Below, in pieces: positions 1 to 8,593 of a stretch of DNA of 64,000 nucleotides (position 1 is its first letter; every line of letters begins with the position of its first letter). The DNA is from CBDFKS01 sp965248905 (GTDB taxonomy: Bacteria > Chloroflexota > Dehalococcoidia > Lucifugimonadales > JAGWBF01). Under the pieces are notes generated by a model, which was not told the origin of the DNA, searched no databases, and saw nothing but the letters and a program-made list of their open reading frames with translations. Made by a program: the position numbers and the translations under genes. Location of the stretch: the NCBI GenBank assembly GCA_965248905.1, contig CBDFKS010000007.1, forward strand, positions 1,860,001-1,924,000, in the 5' to 3' direction.

Positions 1-506
1 AAAACTTGAAACTCTTCGTATTCTTGCCAGATTAGGCTTCCACTTGGTATCGCAGTCCGAATTGTATTCAGCCAATCTCTTACTTTGATCACAGCAGTGC
101 GGACATCACCGTCGTGGGAGGTCACGTCTTGCCCCGCAATGTCCGAAATAAATTGCTGGTAGCGGTGTCGGTCTACATCAAAGATCAGACACTTCTTTTG
201 TTTTTGTTCTTTAGTTCCGTATTGCTTTGCGCCCAAGAATAAGCCAAGTTCCAATGGCATGTTGAATCTCGGGAGTCCAGCTTCGTTAGAGTCAGTCCGT
301 GAGATATCGTGGATTCCGAGCCTACACTCCCGTATGATCTTCTCGATTTTTCCTAGACGGCTTTCGCTGGCATCATCAACTTCTTTCGCGCAACGAGGAA
401 GGAAATCGCACTTATAAATGGCAAATACAATCGCATCGAACATGGGTTTATATGCATCGTCGAATGGGCAATTGATGAAGATGCTGTCAGTTGCTTTAGC
501 GACCAT
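1..506 (-). CDS. TIR/nucleoside-deoxyribosyltransferase-fold protein, cut by window edge
   Basis: Reading the minus strand from an ATG at 506 gives an open frame that runs off the left edge, about 168 codons with no stop. The N-terminus reads TDSIFINCPFDDAYKPMFDA, followed by PRCAKEVDDASESRLGKI, then GIHDISRTDSNEAGLPRFNMPLEL (spread over residues ~70-95), then CLIFDVDRHRYQ and ISDIAGQDV. This pattern (FINCPFD, then E-VDD, then HDIS and NMPLELG) belongs to a family of standalone proteins that I place by fold with TIR and nucleoside 2-deoxyribosyltransferase domains, often found near defence genes. The conserved Glu in NMPLELG is in a suitable place for a catalytic residue, by inference. No recognisable strong ribosome site precedes the ATG. 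The start of a second, longer frame on the plus strand over 418-975 is a shadow. The C-terminus is not visible. Confidence 0.7.
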   Translation of the reverse strand, partial: MVAKATDSIFINCPFDDAYKPMFDAIVFAIYKCDFLPRCAKEVDDASESRLGKIEKIIRECRLGIHDISRTDSNEAGLPRFNMPLELGLFLGAKQYGTKEQKQKKCLIFDVDRHRYQQFISDIAGQDVTSHDGDVRTAVIKVRDWLNTIRTAIPSGSLIWQEYEEFQV

Positions 507-536
507 AGGAAGTACCGATCCCCTAGGAGGCGACGA

Positions 537-644
537 TCAACGACGCTTCTTCGGTGACACCTTTTTCACCACTCGTCTCACCTTTTTTGCCGGCACGGTG
601 CCTGAGCGTTTTTTCGGTGGGGGTCTTGTTCGCTTTGTGGCCAT
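537..644 (-). CDS. very short basic Lys/Arg/Pro peptide (35 aa)
   Basis: An ATG at 644, preceded by GGAG about 8 bases upstream, opens a 35-codon frame that starts MATKRTRPPPKKRSGTVPAK and ends SPKKRR. About half the residues are Lys, Arg or Pro, resembling the tail of histone H1-like DNA-binding proteins. It lies 30 bases upstream of, and on the same strand as, the deoxyribosyltransferase-fold gene, so the two could be co-transcribed. It has no other domain. It may be a real small nucleic-acid-binding protein, a leader peptide or chance; the low-complexity composition makes homology hard to judge. Confidence 0.35.
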   Translation of the reverse strand: MATKRTRPPPKKRSGTVPAKKVRRVVKKVSPKKRR

Positions 645-886
645 GTCCGGGGTCTCCATAGGAGCATTCGATTGCTGTATTGTATCAGTTCCTAGGAGGA
701 CGGTCAGCAAAACTCCCTTCGCTTTCTACGAAGACAATTTACAGTTCCAGCCATTCGGCGAATTCACAATACATATGGTATGCTTAGGCCTATCTTATAG
801 CATTCAGCTTGGGAGACCTCCGCCTGTAGACAGGCCGGTGATACGATCAATGTGCTGTCAGATTGAAAAAGAAGGCGGTGCTTGGC

Positions 887-1748
887 ATGATGAAAAAGGC
901 AAATGTTTCTGTGGTGATTCCGACCTTCAACCGAAAGCGGGCCCTTTTACGCAATCTAGCACATCAGCCTACTGACGTAGAGGTGATAGTTGTAGACGAT
1001 GGGTCCACGGATGGAACTGAGGAAGTTATTGCCCGGGTGAGCCACCCACGCCTTGTCTATATTAGGCAACCCCAAGCAGGCCCAGCTTCAGCACGCAATA
1101 GAGGCGTCGAAGTCGCCTCAGGAGATTATGTAGTTTTTACGGATGACGATTGCGTTCCGGTGGAGCCTTGGCCTTGGCCGCTAGTGAGGAGACTAGAGCA
1201 AGAAGATGGCCTCGTTGCAGGGGTAGGAGGTCAGGTCCGCCCGCTCCACTCCGGGATGTTCTCTCGGTACTATACTTTTCACCGAATCCTTGAGCCTCCT
1301 TCTTCTTGCTCGTATTTGGTCACTGCCAATTGTGCATATCGAAAAAGGGTGCTCTTTGAAGTCGGCGGGTTTGATTCTCAAATCAAATCCGCGGGTGGAG
1401 AGGATTCAGGTCTATCCATAAATGTCCGAACTAGAGGGTATCGATTCATGTTTGAACCCCGCGCGACCGTTCTTCACGAGTACCGAGAAAGTTTCAGATA
1501 CTTCTTACATACCTTTTACCGGTACGGGAAAGGATGTGGCTATGTCATGGGCAAACGAGTTGTTGCCATCGCGAATATCGCCTAGGACCATCTGGGCAGA
1601 CCTTACTTCTGACTGGAAAGGGTACGTAGAGGCCCGATTACCGCTTAAGGAGAGGCTGATTTTCGCCGCTCTACGCGTTCTACAGAGGTGTTCTTACAAC
1701 GCAGGATGGCAGGCTGGCATTCGGGAGGCGAGAAACCGGGATATCTGA
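887..1748 (+). pseudogene. family 2 glycosyltransferase, frameshifted near the C-terminus
   Basis: The frame starting at ATG 887 (AAGGCGG upstream; a TTG at 863 is also possible) begins NVSVVIPTFNRKRALL and shows the GT-A hallmarks: VVDDGSTDG, then GPASARNRG, then the metal-binding TDDDC. A GGFDSQI...GGEDSGLS segment carries the ED acceptor-side motif. This frame stops at 1585 soon after YGKGCGYVMGKR. The next frame continues with PRTIWADLTSDWKGYVEARL and a plausible helical C-terminus to 1748. The two parts together make about 285 residues, a normal length for this family, so I infer a single-base frameshift around 1550-1585. It could be a sequencing error or true decay. Membrane association and sugar substrate cannot be read from the sequence. 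No other cell-surface genes accompany it. Confidence 0.7.
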
Positions 1749-2166
1749 GGGTGTCTCAGAACCTTGCAAACTAGGAACTGGGGGCCAACTTGATCCATCG
1801 TTCGAAAGGTCAAGATGTGTTGGTCTGACGCAGTTCCAACGGAATGATTCCGCCGCAATCGGCCCGTTGCACTCAGTCGGGAGTTGGCAGACCAACGATA
1901 AGAAGGCCCTTCAAGTTATTTTGTTCCAGAACAGGTTTTGATAGGCGGATCAGCGGCCCGCTCGGCTTCAGTTCCCCTGACAATGAGACCTTTCAGGTGA
2001 TTCAGGAAGCTGCCCCATGGTCTGACAATGGAGACTGTGTTCTGGCAGGATCTTCTTGCATCGCGATTTGATCCCTGCCACAAGGCACTCGGGAAATCTG
2101 TATCTATCGTAGCACGACTTTGACCCTTGCCACAGGGATTCCCTTCTGGTAGAGTCGGTTTGTGGT
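1749..2166. other. intergenic stretch with no recognised gene
   Basis: About 420 bases lie between the convergent glycosyltransferase and helicase genes. Short frames exist on both strands but none has a recognisable domain or a convincing ribosome site. I see no tRNA, CRISPR or clear terminator hairpin here. Confidence 0.5.
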
Positions 2167-4419
2167 CTATCTGCTCAACTCTAACAGATGCTGCCGGTCC
2201 CACAAAAGGATACTACGGTCTTTCCCGAACGAACGGGCATCGGCAGTGAATCCACTAGGGCAGACGACAACCCCACGAGAGCCAGGCTGGGATTTGGGTA
2301 GTGCGCCGTTCAGTTGGCGTACCACCTCTACACCAACAGGGTTGGCATAGTTCTTACACTGAATGTAAAGAGCGACCTCGCCTCCCAAGTCGACGACCCG
2401 ATTAGCTATGAGATCAATCCCTCCGTCACGAGTTAGTGGGGTTGTTTCCACAGTCCAGCCCCGGTGCTCCAGCAACCCCTTGACGTATTGCTCAAATTCC
2501 GTCCCTGTCATTCTGGTGTAATCGGTTAGAGCGCTGGAGCGGTTTGCTGAGGTTCTAGCCCTTGGTGGTGGGGTCAACTCGAATAGGCCAAATAGCTCTT
2601 CTGCGCTTAGATGTGTTTTGAGATCAAGAGAGACGTCATCGACAATTTCATCAAATAGCCGCTGCTTCCCTTTAAGGATCTGGTCGATCCGTTCTTCGAT
2701 GGTCCCTTCGCAAGTATATTCGTATACATGTACCGGGAGAGATTGTCCCAGGCGATGACTTCGGTCTTCCGCCTGGTGCTCCACTGCGGGATTCCACCAT
2801 CGGTCAAAGTGAAAGACGTACGAAGCCTCTTGCAGATTCAGGCCCTGTCCACCAGCCCGTAACGAAAGCACTAACACTTTACGAGATGGGTCTGTTTTGA
2901 AAGCCTGGATAGTAGCCTGCCTCTGCGAGAGCGAGAGGGCTCCCGTGTACCTGAGAGGTCGGAAATCCTCCAATTTGGAGGCGATGGCTTCAACACCGAA
3001 CTGATTGTCAGTAAATTGTGAGAAGATCAGGGCACGGTGCCCCTCGTCTTTTAGGGTGATCATCCGCTCTTGGATGTCTTCGAGCTTAGCCGATTGACCT
3101 GTCTTAGGGCAGAAGTTGCAGACTTGTTTGAGTCTCAAGATTAACTCAAGCACATTTTCGACTTGAACTTCTTCTCCCATTTCTTGAAGCTGAAGGATCC
3201 CTTGTTCCTCGGCCCTCTTGTAGGTTTCTCCCTGTGAATCGGCGAGAGGCAATAGAATATGGCTGGTCGTTTTAGGCGGCAACTGTGGCAGCACCTCAGC
3301 TTTCTTTCGGCGTAGCTGTACCTGCCTATGCCTTTCCAACATGGTGGAGTCGGTGCGGAGTCGTGCCGGTGATTCGCCCTCGCGAAGAGGAGACACAAAC
3401 TCTAAAATCGATGCCAGGTCATCTAACCGATTTTCCAGTGGTGTGCCTGTCAGTGCCCAGGCCTTTTTACGAGTCAGCATCTTGCACTTGCGGCTGACTT
3501 CCGCTTCCCGGTTCTTTATTGCCTGAGCCTCGTCCAGAATGACCACATCCCAGGTACGTCGGCGGGGCGGTGATGCGGGGTTGTCGGTAAGATCGGAGCA
3601 CAATGTCCCATAGGTGGTCAAGTACACATGAGCCGGGGCGTTCCACTGATACGCCCGCTCTGCCGCTGGCCCGTGAACGGTAGAGGTACGTAGCTCTGGC
3701 GCCCAGGTTCGTATCTCTCTTCTCCATTGTGCGAGCAGACTGGCTCGGACAACCACTAATGCTGCCTCCATGCGGCGCTGAACGGCAAGGACGCGGAGCG
3801 CGGCGACTGCCTGGACTGTTTTACCCAGGCCCATATCATCCGCAAGTAGAAGGGCATCACGTGACAGGAGTGCCTGAACTCCTTCCAATTGATAGGGGAA
3901 CAATGTCCCGTGCCACTCCAAGGGGCCGATGGGCGAAGTCAAGAGATCCGTGGGGGGCTGGAGAAGGTAAGCGAGCCGTTTTGCTAATGAGGCCTGTTCT
4001 TCACCGGGGACGACATCTGGCCCGCGCAGTTTCAGACGCTCCCACAGCCGGCTCTCATGGGTATCTAAAATGAGCGGTGGACGCAAAGACTCTTCATCGA
4101 CCAGGACGCCAGCCAGAGCAACAGTTCCACCCTCCGTAGTGGAAGGCGTGATTTCGCTAGTAAGAATATTTCGGGCCGCTGATAAGGTTGCTTCTGAGCC
4201 CAATGTGACTGCTTGACTCGTTAAAGTGTCACAATTGAGGCTTTCAGGAGTGGTGCTTCTTACTGTTGGGACGGTGAGCAAGCTGGGAGTGGCGAGTTTC
4301 AAGGGCATCGTACGGCGGAATATTCCCAACCACCGTGCAGAGGATGCTTCTGCATCGGGGGCTAACGCCCACCAGGGTCCTACAGATGGCATTCCAACTG
4401 CTCCTGTATCCAGGCTCAT
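2167..4419 (-). CDS. SNF2-family helicase fused to an Mrr-type nuclease domain
   Basis: This is a 750-residue protein. Residues ~170-400 hold the first SNF2 lobe with LLADDMGLGKTVQA (Walker A, ~191-203), VVILDEAQAIKN (DEAQ, ~296) and ALTGTPLENR (motif III). The second lobe (~430-600) has LVLSLRAGGQGLNLQ (motif V) and AEDRSHRLGQ (motif VI). The C-terminal ~110 residues form a PD-(D/E)XK restriction-endonuclease fold of the Mrr type: GTEFEQYVKGLLEHRGW, then DGGIDLIA, then the catalytic YIQCKNY (QxK). Known Mrr-type domains cleave DNA, often modified DNA, so this is probably an ATP-driven translocase with nuclease activity. Its ATG overlaps the preceding gene's stop by 4 bases, and it ends a tight five-gene operon. 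I infer it is the effector of that set. Confidence 0.88.
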   Translation of the reverse strand: MSLDTGAVGMPSVGPWWALAPDAEASSARWLGIFRRTMPLKLATPSLLTVPTVRSTTPESLNCDTLTSQAVTLGSEATLSAARNILTSEITPSTTEGGTVALAGVLVDEESLRPPLILDTHESRLWERLKLRGPDVVPGEEQASLAKRLAYLLQPPTDLLTSPIGPLEWHGTLFPYQLEGVQALLSRDALLLADDMGLGKTVQAVAALRVLAVQRRMEAALVVVRASLLAQWRREIRTWAPELRTSTVHGPAAERAYQWNAPAHVYLTTYGTLCSDLTDNPASPPRRRTWDVVILDEAQAIKNREAEVSRKCKMLTRKKAWALTGTPLENRLDDLASILEFVSPLREGESPARLRTDSTMLERHRQVQLRRKKAEVLPQLPPKTTSHILLPLADSQGETYKRAEEQGILQLQEMGEEVQVENVLELILRLKQVCNFCPKTGQSAKLEDIQERMITLKDEGHRALIFSQFTDNQFGVEAIASKLEDFRPLRYTGALSLSQRQATIQAFKTDPSRKVLVLSLRAGGQGLNLQEASYVFHFDRWWNPAVEHQAEDRSHRLGQSLPVHVYEYTCEGTIEERIDQILKGKQRLFDEIVDDVSLDLKTHLSAEELFGLFELTPPPRARTSANRSSALTDYTRMTGTEFEQYVKGLLEHRGWTVETTPLTRDGGIDLIANRVVDLGGEVALYIQCKNYANPVGVEVVRQLNGALPKSQPGSRGVVVCPSGFTADARSFGKDRSILLWDRQHLLELSR

Positions 4420-4985
4420 GCTTTCGCTCGCTCGGTCTCATTTGAATACACTTCTCTCAATCCAACGATGGCTCTCTCAAATGGTTCGAGCAAGAGGCCA
4501 CGCGAGATGAGCTGGTTAACCAGACGCTCTTCAATGGACTCGTCAGGAGGCTTGAATGGAAACCAAAAAAGGTGCATCGGTTCCGGGCTTTCTATTGTCG
4601 CCTGAATTTCCAGTTTGGAATGCGGGGTGGCCTGCATGAGCGAAGCGACACGGCAGACCGGTATCGAGAGGTGTACCTCGTTGCAGAAAAGCTCGTTATG
4701 GACCTCTTCGGCCAAGCAAATAATAAAGTTGGGAATCTTTGGGCATGTGTCAAGTAAGGACGTCGTCAGCTTCCGAACAGCATGTCTGCGAATATCATCC
4801 TGCCGCCAGAGGAAGGTGCTGGGAGTCTGAATCCGATTGTAGGTGAACTCCAGGGGTTCTCCCCGGGCATTGATAAGAAAGAGAGCCCCTCGAAACGTAG
4901 CGCCATCAGGTAAAACATCGATTTTCAGATACCCGGCGGCGCCCAACTCTTCCAGGTCGTCTGCGTCACGGAACGGGACCGGCAT
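4416..4985 (-). CDS. hypothetical protein in helicase-nuclease operon
   Basis: This is a 189-residue protein that I do not recognise. It is rich in beta-prone segments (LPDGATFRGALFLINARGEP, FTYNRIQTPSTFLW) with several cysteines (CPKIPNFIIC, LFCNEVHLSIPVC) not arranged as an obvious zinc site, and ends in a charged helix. No signal peptide or membrane segment is visible. It lies 24 bases after the P-loop ATPase gene and overlaps the SNF2-Mrr gene by 4 bases (ATGA), so translation is probably coupled. Position suggests an adaptor or specificity subunit of the system, but nothing in the sequence proves this. Confidence 0.75.
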   Translation of the reverse strand: MPVPFRDADDLEELGAAGYLKIDVLPDGATFRGALFLINARGEPLEFTYNRIQTPSTFLWRQDDIRRHAVRKLTTSLLDTCPKIPNFIICLAEEVHNELFCNEVHLSIPVCRVASLMQATPHSKLEIQATIESPEPMHLFWFPFKPPDESIEERLVNQLISRGLLLEPFERAIVGLREVYSNETERAKA

Positions 4986-5009
4986 TTCTCTAGCCCTCGC
5001 TCAGCATTT

Positions 5010-6287
5010 TCACGGGTTCGCACCACCTTCGCCTGGGTTATCCGACGTTGGCGCCTTCAGGTCCGGCCTTTCGGAGTAGTCTTGGCGAAGCTCGGTGACC
5101 TCAATGTCCGGCTTGTACTCTGGGTACAGCCGCTTCAAATCCCACTCGTTAATCCATCGCTTGATGTGCTGTCTGATTCGGGCCGTCCTGTCTGGAGCGC
5201 CGTAATCCATCGGAGGGTTCCAGCCGTATGCTTTGGCATAGACACCAGTCAATTTGTCAAAGATTTCGCGGATGATGGCCTCGCTGGGAGGTTCAATGGG
5301 CACCTTGTCTCGCTGAATGGTGCGCATACCGCGTTCTGCCCTGCTGGCCAAGAGCAACTCTGCATCCCCCCCTCTAGCTCGTAACCTGCCAGGAATGTTT
5401 TCCTCGTCGTTACGGTCGTTAAGAACCTCGCCCTCAAAGGCTGAGGTGATGGCGAGTACCGTTGTAAGCCCTGGAATGGGAAGTCCCTCCAGCTTTGTCA
5501 TCCAACGAGCAAGCTCAGCATAGGACTTGCCCCGCTGCCGTATAGAGTAGCGTCCCATAAGCTCGACCTCATCGATTAGAATCACCCAACCGGCGTATCC
5601 TGCCGCGACCATCAATCGGGGTACAAACTGGTAACGCTGCAACGCCAACTCTTTATCTGACACTTTGTCAATCTTATAAGTGGCGGCCTCTCCCAACTCC
5701 CTAAGCCAGCCTTTAAGTTCGCCAACATATATTTTGCTTCCTGACCAAAACTGTATGATGCGGTCCGAGACCTCGGGGGTGCGTTCCCCCCTGCCGCGTT
5801 CGAAGACGTGTACCGTGGCGGCAAAGCGTGTGCTTAATCCGTTGCCCAGGCGGTTCACCCATTTGTTAAATTCAGCGTAACCGGAGCTGTCGAAATCGAG
5901 TTTCCCGGCGATCTCCGTGAGCGCTGCTCCGGTGCGGCCTGGCACCGTTGCGGATTGTATGGCAGCGTTATACACCTTCGCTGGATCGTACAAGGGTGTC
6001 TCCTTACTGATGACCACCTTGCTGCAAACGAAGTTATTCTCCAGGGCGATATGTTGGAGATACTCCAGTAAGTGGGACTTGCCCGAGCCAAAGTCGCCAG
6101 CAATGAGGGCCCCCGCCGCCGCAGTGCCTTCTGAGAACCCGTCCTTCGCCGCCGCCAACTGCTTTCTGAAACGGTCCTCGATGGCAGACTGCGAGCTGCC
6201 CAGTTCCCGGACGGCGTCCCGGTTGGGCACACCAGCGCGAAGCGCCTCGATGGCACGCCAGCTCTGCACCTGGGTTTCTGATTTCAT
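5010..6287 (-). CDS. BrxD-like (DUF2791) P-loop ATPase
   Basis: This is a 425-residue AAA-like ATPase. Walker A is GDFGSGKSHLLEYLQ at ~64, and Walker B is GWVILIDEVELMGRYSIRQR at ~233, with the catalytic Glu present. Between them is the long insertion typical of the DUF2791 family (PF10923), which includes BREX proteins BrxC and BrxD. The N-terminal SETQVQSWRAIEALRAGVPN also fits that family. A strong GGAGG precedes the ATG. It sits 20 bases after the degenerate P-loop gene and 24 before the unknown 189-residue gene. In BREX type 2, BrxD works with a helicase; here the partner is an SNF2-Mrr protein. Assignment to the family is from remembered motif pattern, not a search. The C-terminus is Asp/Pro-rich and probably disordered. 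Confidence 0.8.
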   Translation of the reverse strand: MKSETQVQSWRAIEALRAGVPNRDAVRELGSSQSAIEDRFRKQLAAAKDGFSEGTAAAGALIAGDFGSGKSHLLEYLQHIALENNFVCSKVVISKETPLYDPAKVYNAAIQSATVPGRTGAALTEIAGKLDFDSSGYAEFNKWVNRLGNGLSTRFAATVHVFERGRGERTPEVSDRIIQFWSGSKIYVGELKGWLRELGEAATYKIDKVSDKELALQRYQFVPRLMVAAGYAGWVILIDEVELMGRYSIRQRGKSYAELARWMTKLEGLPIPGLTTVLAITSAFEGEVLNDRNDEENIPGRLRARGGDAELLLASRAERGMRTIQRDKVPIEPPSEAIIREIFDKLTGVYAKAYGWNPPMDYGAPDRTARIRQHIKRWINEWDLKRLYPEYKPDIEVTELRQDYSERPDLKAPTSDNPGEGGANP

Positions 6288-6307
6288 GGCGGGCCTCCTG
6301 AAGCCTG

Positions 6308-7285
6308 TCAGTTGGCGGTCGATTCTTCGTCGGCGAGGCGGACCAGCGACGACAACGGATTGGGCCGTTGTCGGTCGCGCACTTCATCCCAAATACGGAG
6401 CCGCAGGGCGTCATAAGCGCTCAGACCGCGTCGTTCATCGTTGAGGAAGCTTGGTGGAGCTACGACAACCAGCAAACAATACTCGATCTCGTCCGTGCCA
6501 TCAATGCACTGCCGTAAGACTTCATACCCGTCTATAACCGCTGAAAGGCTGTAATACAACGAGCCGTCCGGCTCCCGCGGCCTCCTGACTTCAAGGAAAC
6601 GGGAAATGTCCAGAACCATGACCAGTCCCGCTTTGCCCGTAAGGTGCAACCAGTGGGATAGGGAGAACAGCATGTGTCGCCCGTTATGGCGGCCTACCTT
6701 TTGGAATATCAGGGACGACTTCAGCGAAGAGATTAAACGCAACTCTCCCCTGAGCCATTCTTTGATGGCATCCGTGATACCTACCCCGACATCCTGGGGG
6801 TCCAGTTGCGCCCGACACAGACTGAGCACGGCGATTCGGAACTCTTGGGTCATGGCATAGTCCCTGAAGAGACGGTCCCGCAGCCGGTTGTTGATGATAA
6901 CTCTCATTTCCCCCAGGTCGAGACCGTTGAGCGAGGCGATCTGCGCGAGGTCAAAGTCGTTCCTGTTCTCAGGAAGACGATATTGACCTACCGACAACGT
7001 TGTGTGAAGGAACGCATATGCCAGGTCATCCCAAGCCACCTGTTTGGCAATGGCATGGAATACCTGGTCAATCATGTGGAGCTTCGTGGTGGTTGCATCC
7101 AGAGAAACGAAAAGGTAGCCATCTGCTTCGGCGTCTTGCTTCAGCTTATCTAATAGGCCTTGGTGTTCCAGGCCATCCATCGGAACCACAAACTTGACCG
7201 CGGCGCCTCCGCTGGGAATAAAATCTTGCAAGTATTCTTTACGAAGCACCGAGAGCCATTCATCAGTCGGCATGGTTATTGGCAT
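6308..7285 (-). CDS. degenerate P-loop paralogue of the BrxD-like ATPase
   Basis: This is a 325-residue protein opening with DEWLSVLRKEYLQDFIPSGG. Its segment VKFVVPMDGLEHQGLLDKLK aligns by position and hydrophobic pattern with the Walker A region of the next gene (GALIAGDFGSGKSHLLEYLQ), but the GxGKS residues are gone. Likewise AGLVMVLDISRFLEVRR (~219) matches Walker B but lacks the Glu after Asp. The spacing between the two motifs is similar in both proteins (~187 versus ~171 residues). I therefore read it as an inactive ATPase-fold subunit that could pair with the active one. It starts 2 bases after the previous stop, with AAGGAG upstream of ATG 7285. An ATG at 7273 is an alternative start. 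Confidence 0.75.
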   Translation of the reverse strand: MPITMPTDEWLSVLRKEYLQDFIPSGGAAVKFVVPMDGLEHQGLLDKLKQDAEADGYLFVSLDATTTKLHMIDQVFHAIAKQVAWDDLAYAFLHTTLSVGQYRLPENRNDFDLAQIASLNGLDLGEMRVIINNRLRDRLFRDYAMTQEFRIAVLSLCRAQLDPQDVGVGITDAIKEWLRGELRLISSLKSSLIFQKVGRHNGRHMLFSLSHWLHLTGKAGLVMVLDISRFLEVRRPREPDGSLYYSLSAVIDGYEVLRQCIDGTDEIEYCLLVVVAPPSFLNDERRGLSAYDALRLRIWDEVRDRQRPNPLSSLVRLADEESTAN

Positions 7286-7287
7286 GG

Positions 7288-8091
7288 CTAACGCTCCTTG
7301 GAAGCCGGGGCGAAGGTGATGCCGTAGTAGCGTCTCTCTTCTCCCGCTTCGTCGATCACGGTAAGTGTCCTACCTCGAACCCCTCGACTGATCGGAAAGT
7401 TAACCTTGGCTCCGGTTCTGGCCGTATCAACACCACTGCGGTGAAGCAGGTAAATGTCACGGGCAAACTCTTGCCCGGAATACTCTCTGGTCTGTCCCGG
7501 CAACATGGTAAATAGCTCATAGATATCCATTAACGGCACTACCGGGGCCATCTGCAACATGTCCTTACCGCGCATCGCTACGGCTTTGGCGTAGGCCTCG
7601 AACAGCGCCGCCAGGAAAGGCTCTGGCCGAAAGTGAGCCGGTCTGCGCTGCATCTCCTTCAAGCGAGTCGCCAAAACAGATGGACGGATACGCCTCTCGA
7701 TCTTTTTGTCAACGAACACTCCCTTTTCGTTGGAGGATACCCGGATCAGTGCCGGATAGCAATACAGGCGTTCGTCACGTTCAAAGATGCGGACATCCAT
7801 CCGCTGCCCGGTAGCTATGAGCTCTTTGGAGTAAAGGCCGTTTGCGAAATATCCCTCCTCGTCAAAGTTCCAGCCTTCTTTGGCGTTGGCGAACTGCTGC
7901 CGCAGGAGGACCATGGCTCTTTCGGCAGATTCAATCGAAGAATGTAGGTCCCGCAGGTTCCCTACCTTGGCGGCACCAAGGAATCTGCGCAGGGAACCCC
8001 GCACGGCATCCGCCGCTTTCAAAGTGGCTGCGGCATCCGCTTCGGTTTTGCTAAGGGCCTGCTCCAGGTTCTGTTCATCGTTGCTCTGCAT
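7288..8091 (-). CDS. hypothetical protein, first gene of helicase-nuclease operon
   Basis: This is a 267-residue protein of unknown family. The first ~85 residues are Ala/Leu/Glu/Lys-rich and likely coiled coil (QALSKTEADAAATLKAADAV; SSIESAERAMVLLRQQFANA). The middle region has VRIFERDERLYCYPALIRV and KKIERRIRPSVLATRLKEMQ. The C-terminus has a beta-like FPISRGVRGRTLTVIDEAGE. There is no nuclease or ATPase motif, signal peptide or membrane segment. GAGAGGAAG stands just before ATG 8091. It is followed after 2 bases by the degenerate P-loop gene, so the five genes 8091-2167 form one tight operon. The coiled coil may mediate assembly, by inference. Confidence 0.72.
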   Translation of the reverse strand: MQSNDEQNLEQALSKTEADAAATLKAADAVRGSLRRFLGAAKVGNLRDLHSSIESAERAMVLLRQQFANAKEGWNFDEEGYFANGLYSKELIATGQRMDVRIFERDERLYCYPALIRVSSNEKGVFVDKKIERRIRPSVLATRLKEMQRRPAHFRPEPFLAALFEAYAKAVAMRGKDMLQMAPVVPLMDIYELFTMLPGQTREYSGQEFARDIYLLHRSGVDTARTGAKVNFPISRGVRGRTLTVIDEAGEERRYYGITFAPASKER

Positions 8092-8284
8092 ATCTTCCTC
8101 TCGAATTCACCGGAATGAGCTGACAGAGGACACCTGCCGAGACGAGGCAGATGGGCTCGGCGTATTTCCGTAGAGCATGGGTCTGTCCAGCTACTACAAA
8201 CACAAACAACGTTTTCTATTGTACTTTTCACCCAGAGCTTGTGAGGTTTATCTCGATTTGGTCTGTCAGCCAACATGATTTCGT

Positions 8285-8313
8285 ATCATATTCGGTCTTC
8301 CGCAGCAGGTCAA
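8285..8313 (-). promoter_or_regulatory. sigma-70-type promoter of the five-gene operon
   Basis: On the minus strand TTGACC (8313-8308) and TATGAT (8290-8285) are separated by 17 bases. Transcription would start near 8278 and give a leader of about 185 bases before the ATG at 8091. It is the best -35/-10 pair I found upstream of the operon. Confidence 0.5.
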
Positions 8314-8393
8314 AAGCCGATTTATGCACTAGCTCTCAGGGTACCAGAGATAATGTGCTGCCAAGCGGCAATGGGTGCCACAGGGTAGTCCTT

Positions 8394-8421
8394 TTGACAC
8401 CCCTCATTTTACCCCTACACT
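8394..8421 (+). promoter_or_regulatory. sigma-70-type promoter facing the zinc-ribbon gene
   Basis: TTGACA (8394-8399) and TACACT (8416-8421) are separated by 16 bases on the plus strand. This promoter diverges from the one at 8285-8313, about 80 bases away. A further TATAAT lies at 8540-8545, nearer the start of the gene at 8594, but with no good -35 at standard spacing. Confidence 0.45.
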
Positions 8422-8593
8422 AGGTACGCTGTACAGGACTCCCCTTGCGGAGCACCTATGCGGAAAGTAGACGCGAATGTGCAGTGACACTACACTCACC
8501 TATACAGTTGACTTCGCTCTCGTGATACGTAACGCTTTCTATAATGCTACACGCAGCAAGGCCGCAGTCAAAGGGGAGTGGGAGAGGGTCCAT

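Noticed and set aside
418..975. 185-residue plus-strand frame
   Set aside because: It lies over the minus-strand deoxyribosyltransferase-fold gene and the basic peptide, which have recognisable motifs. It shows no domain itself.
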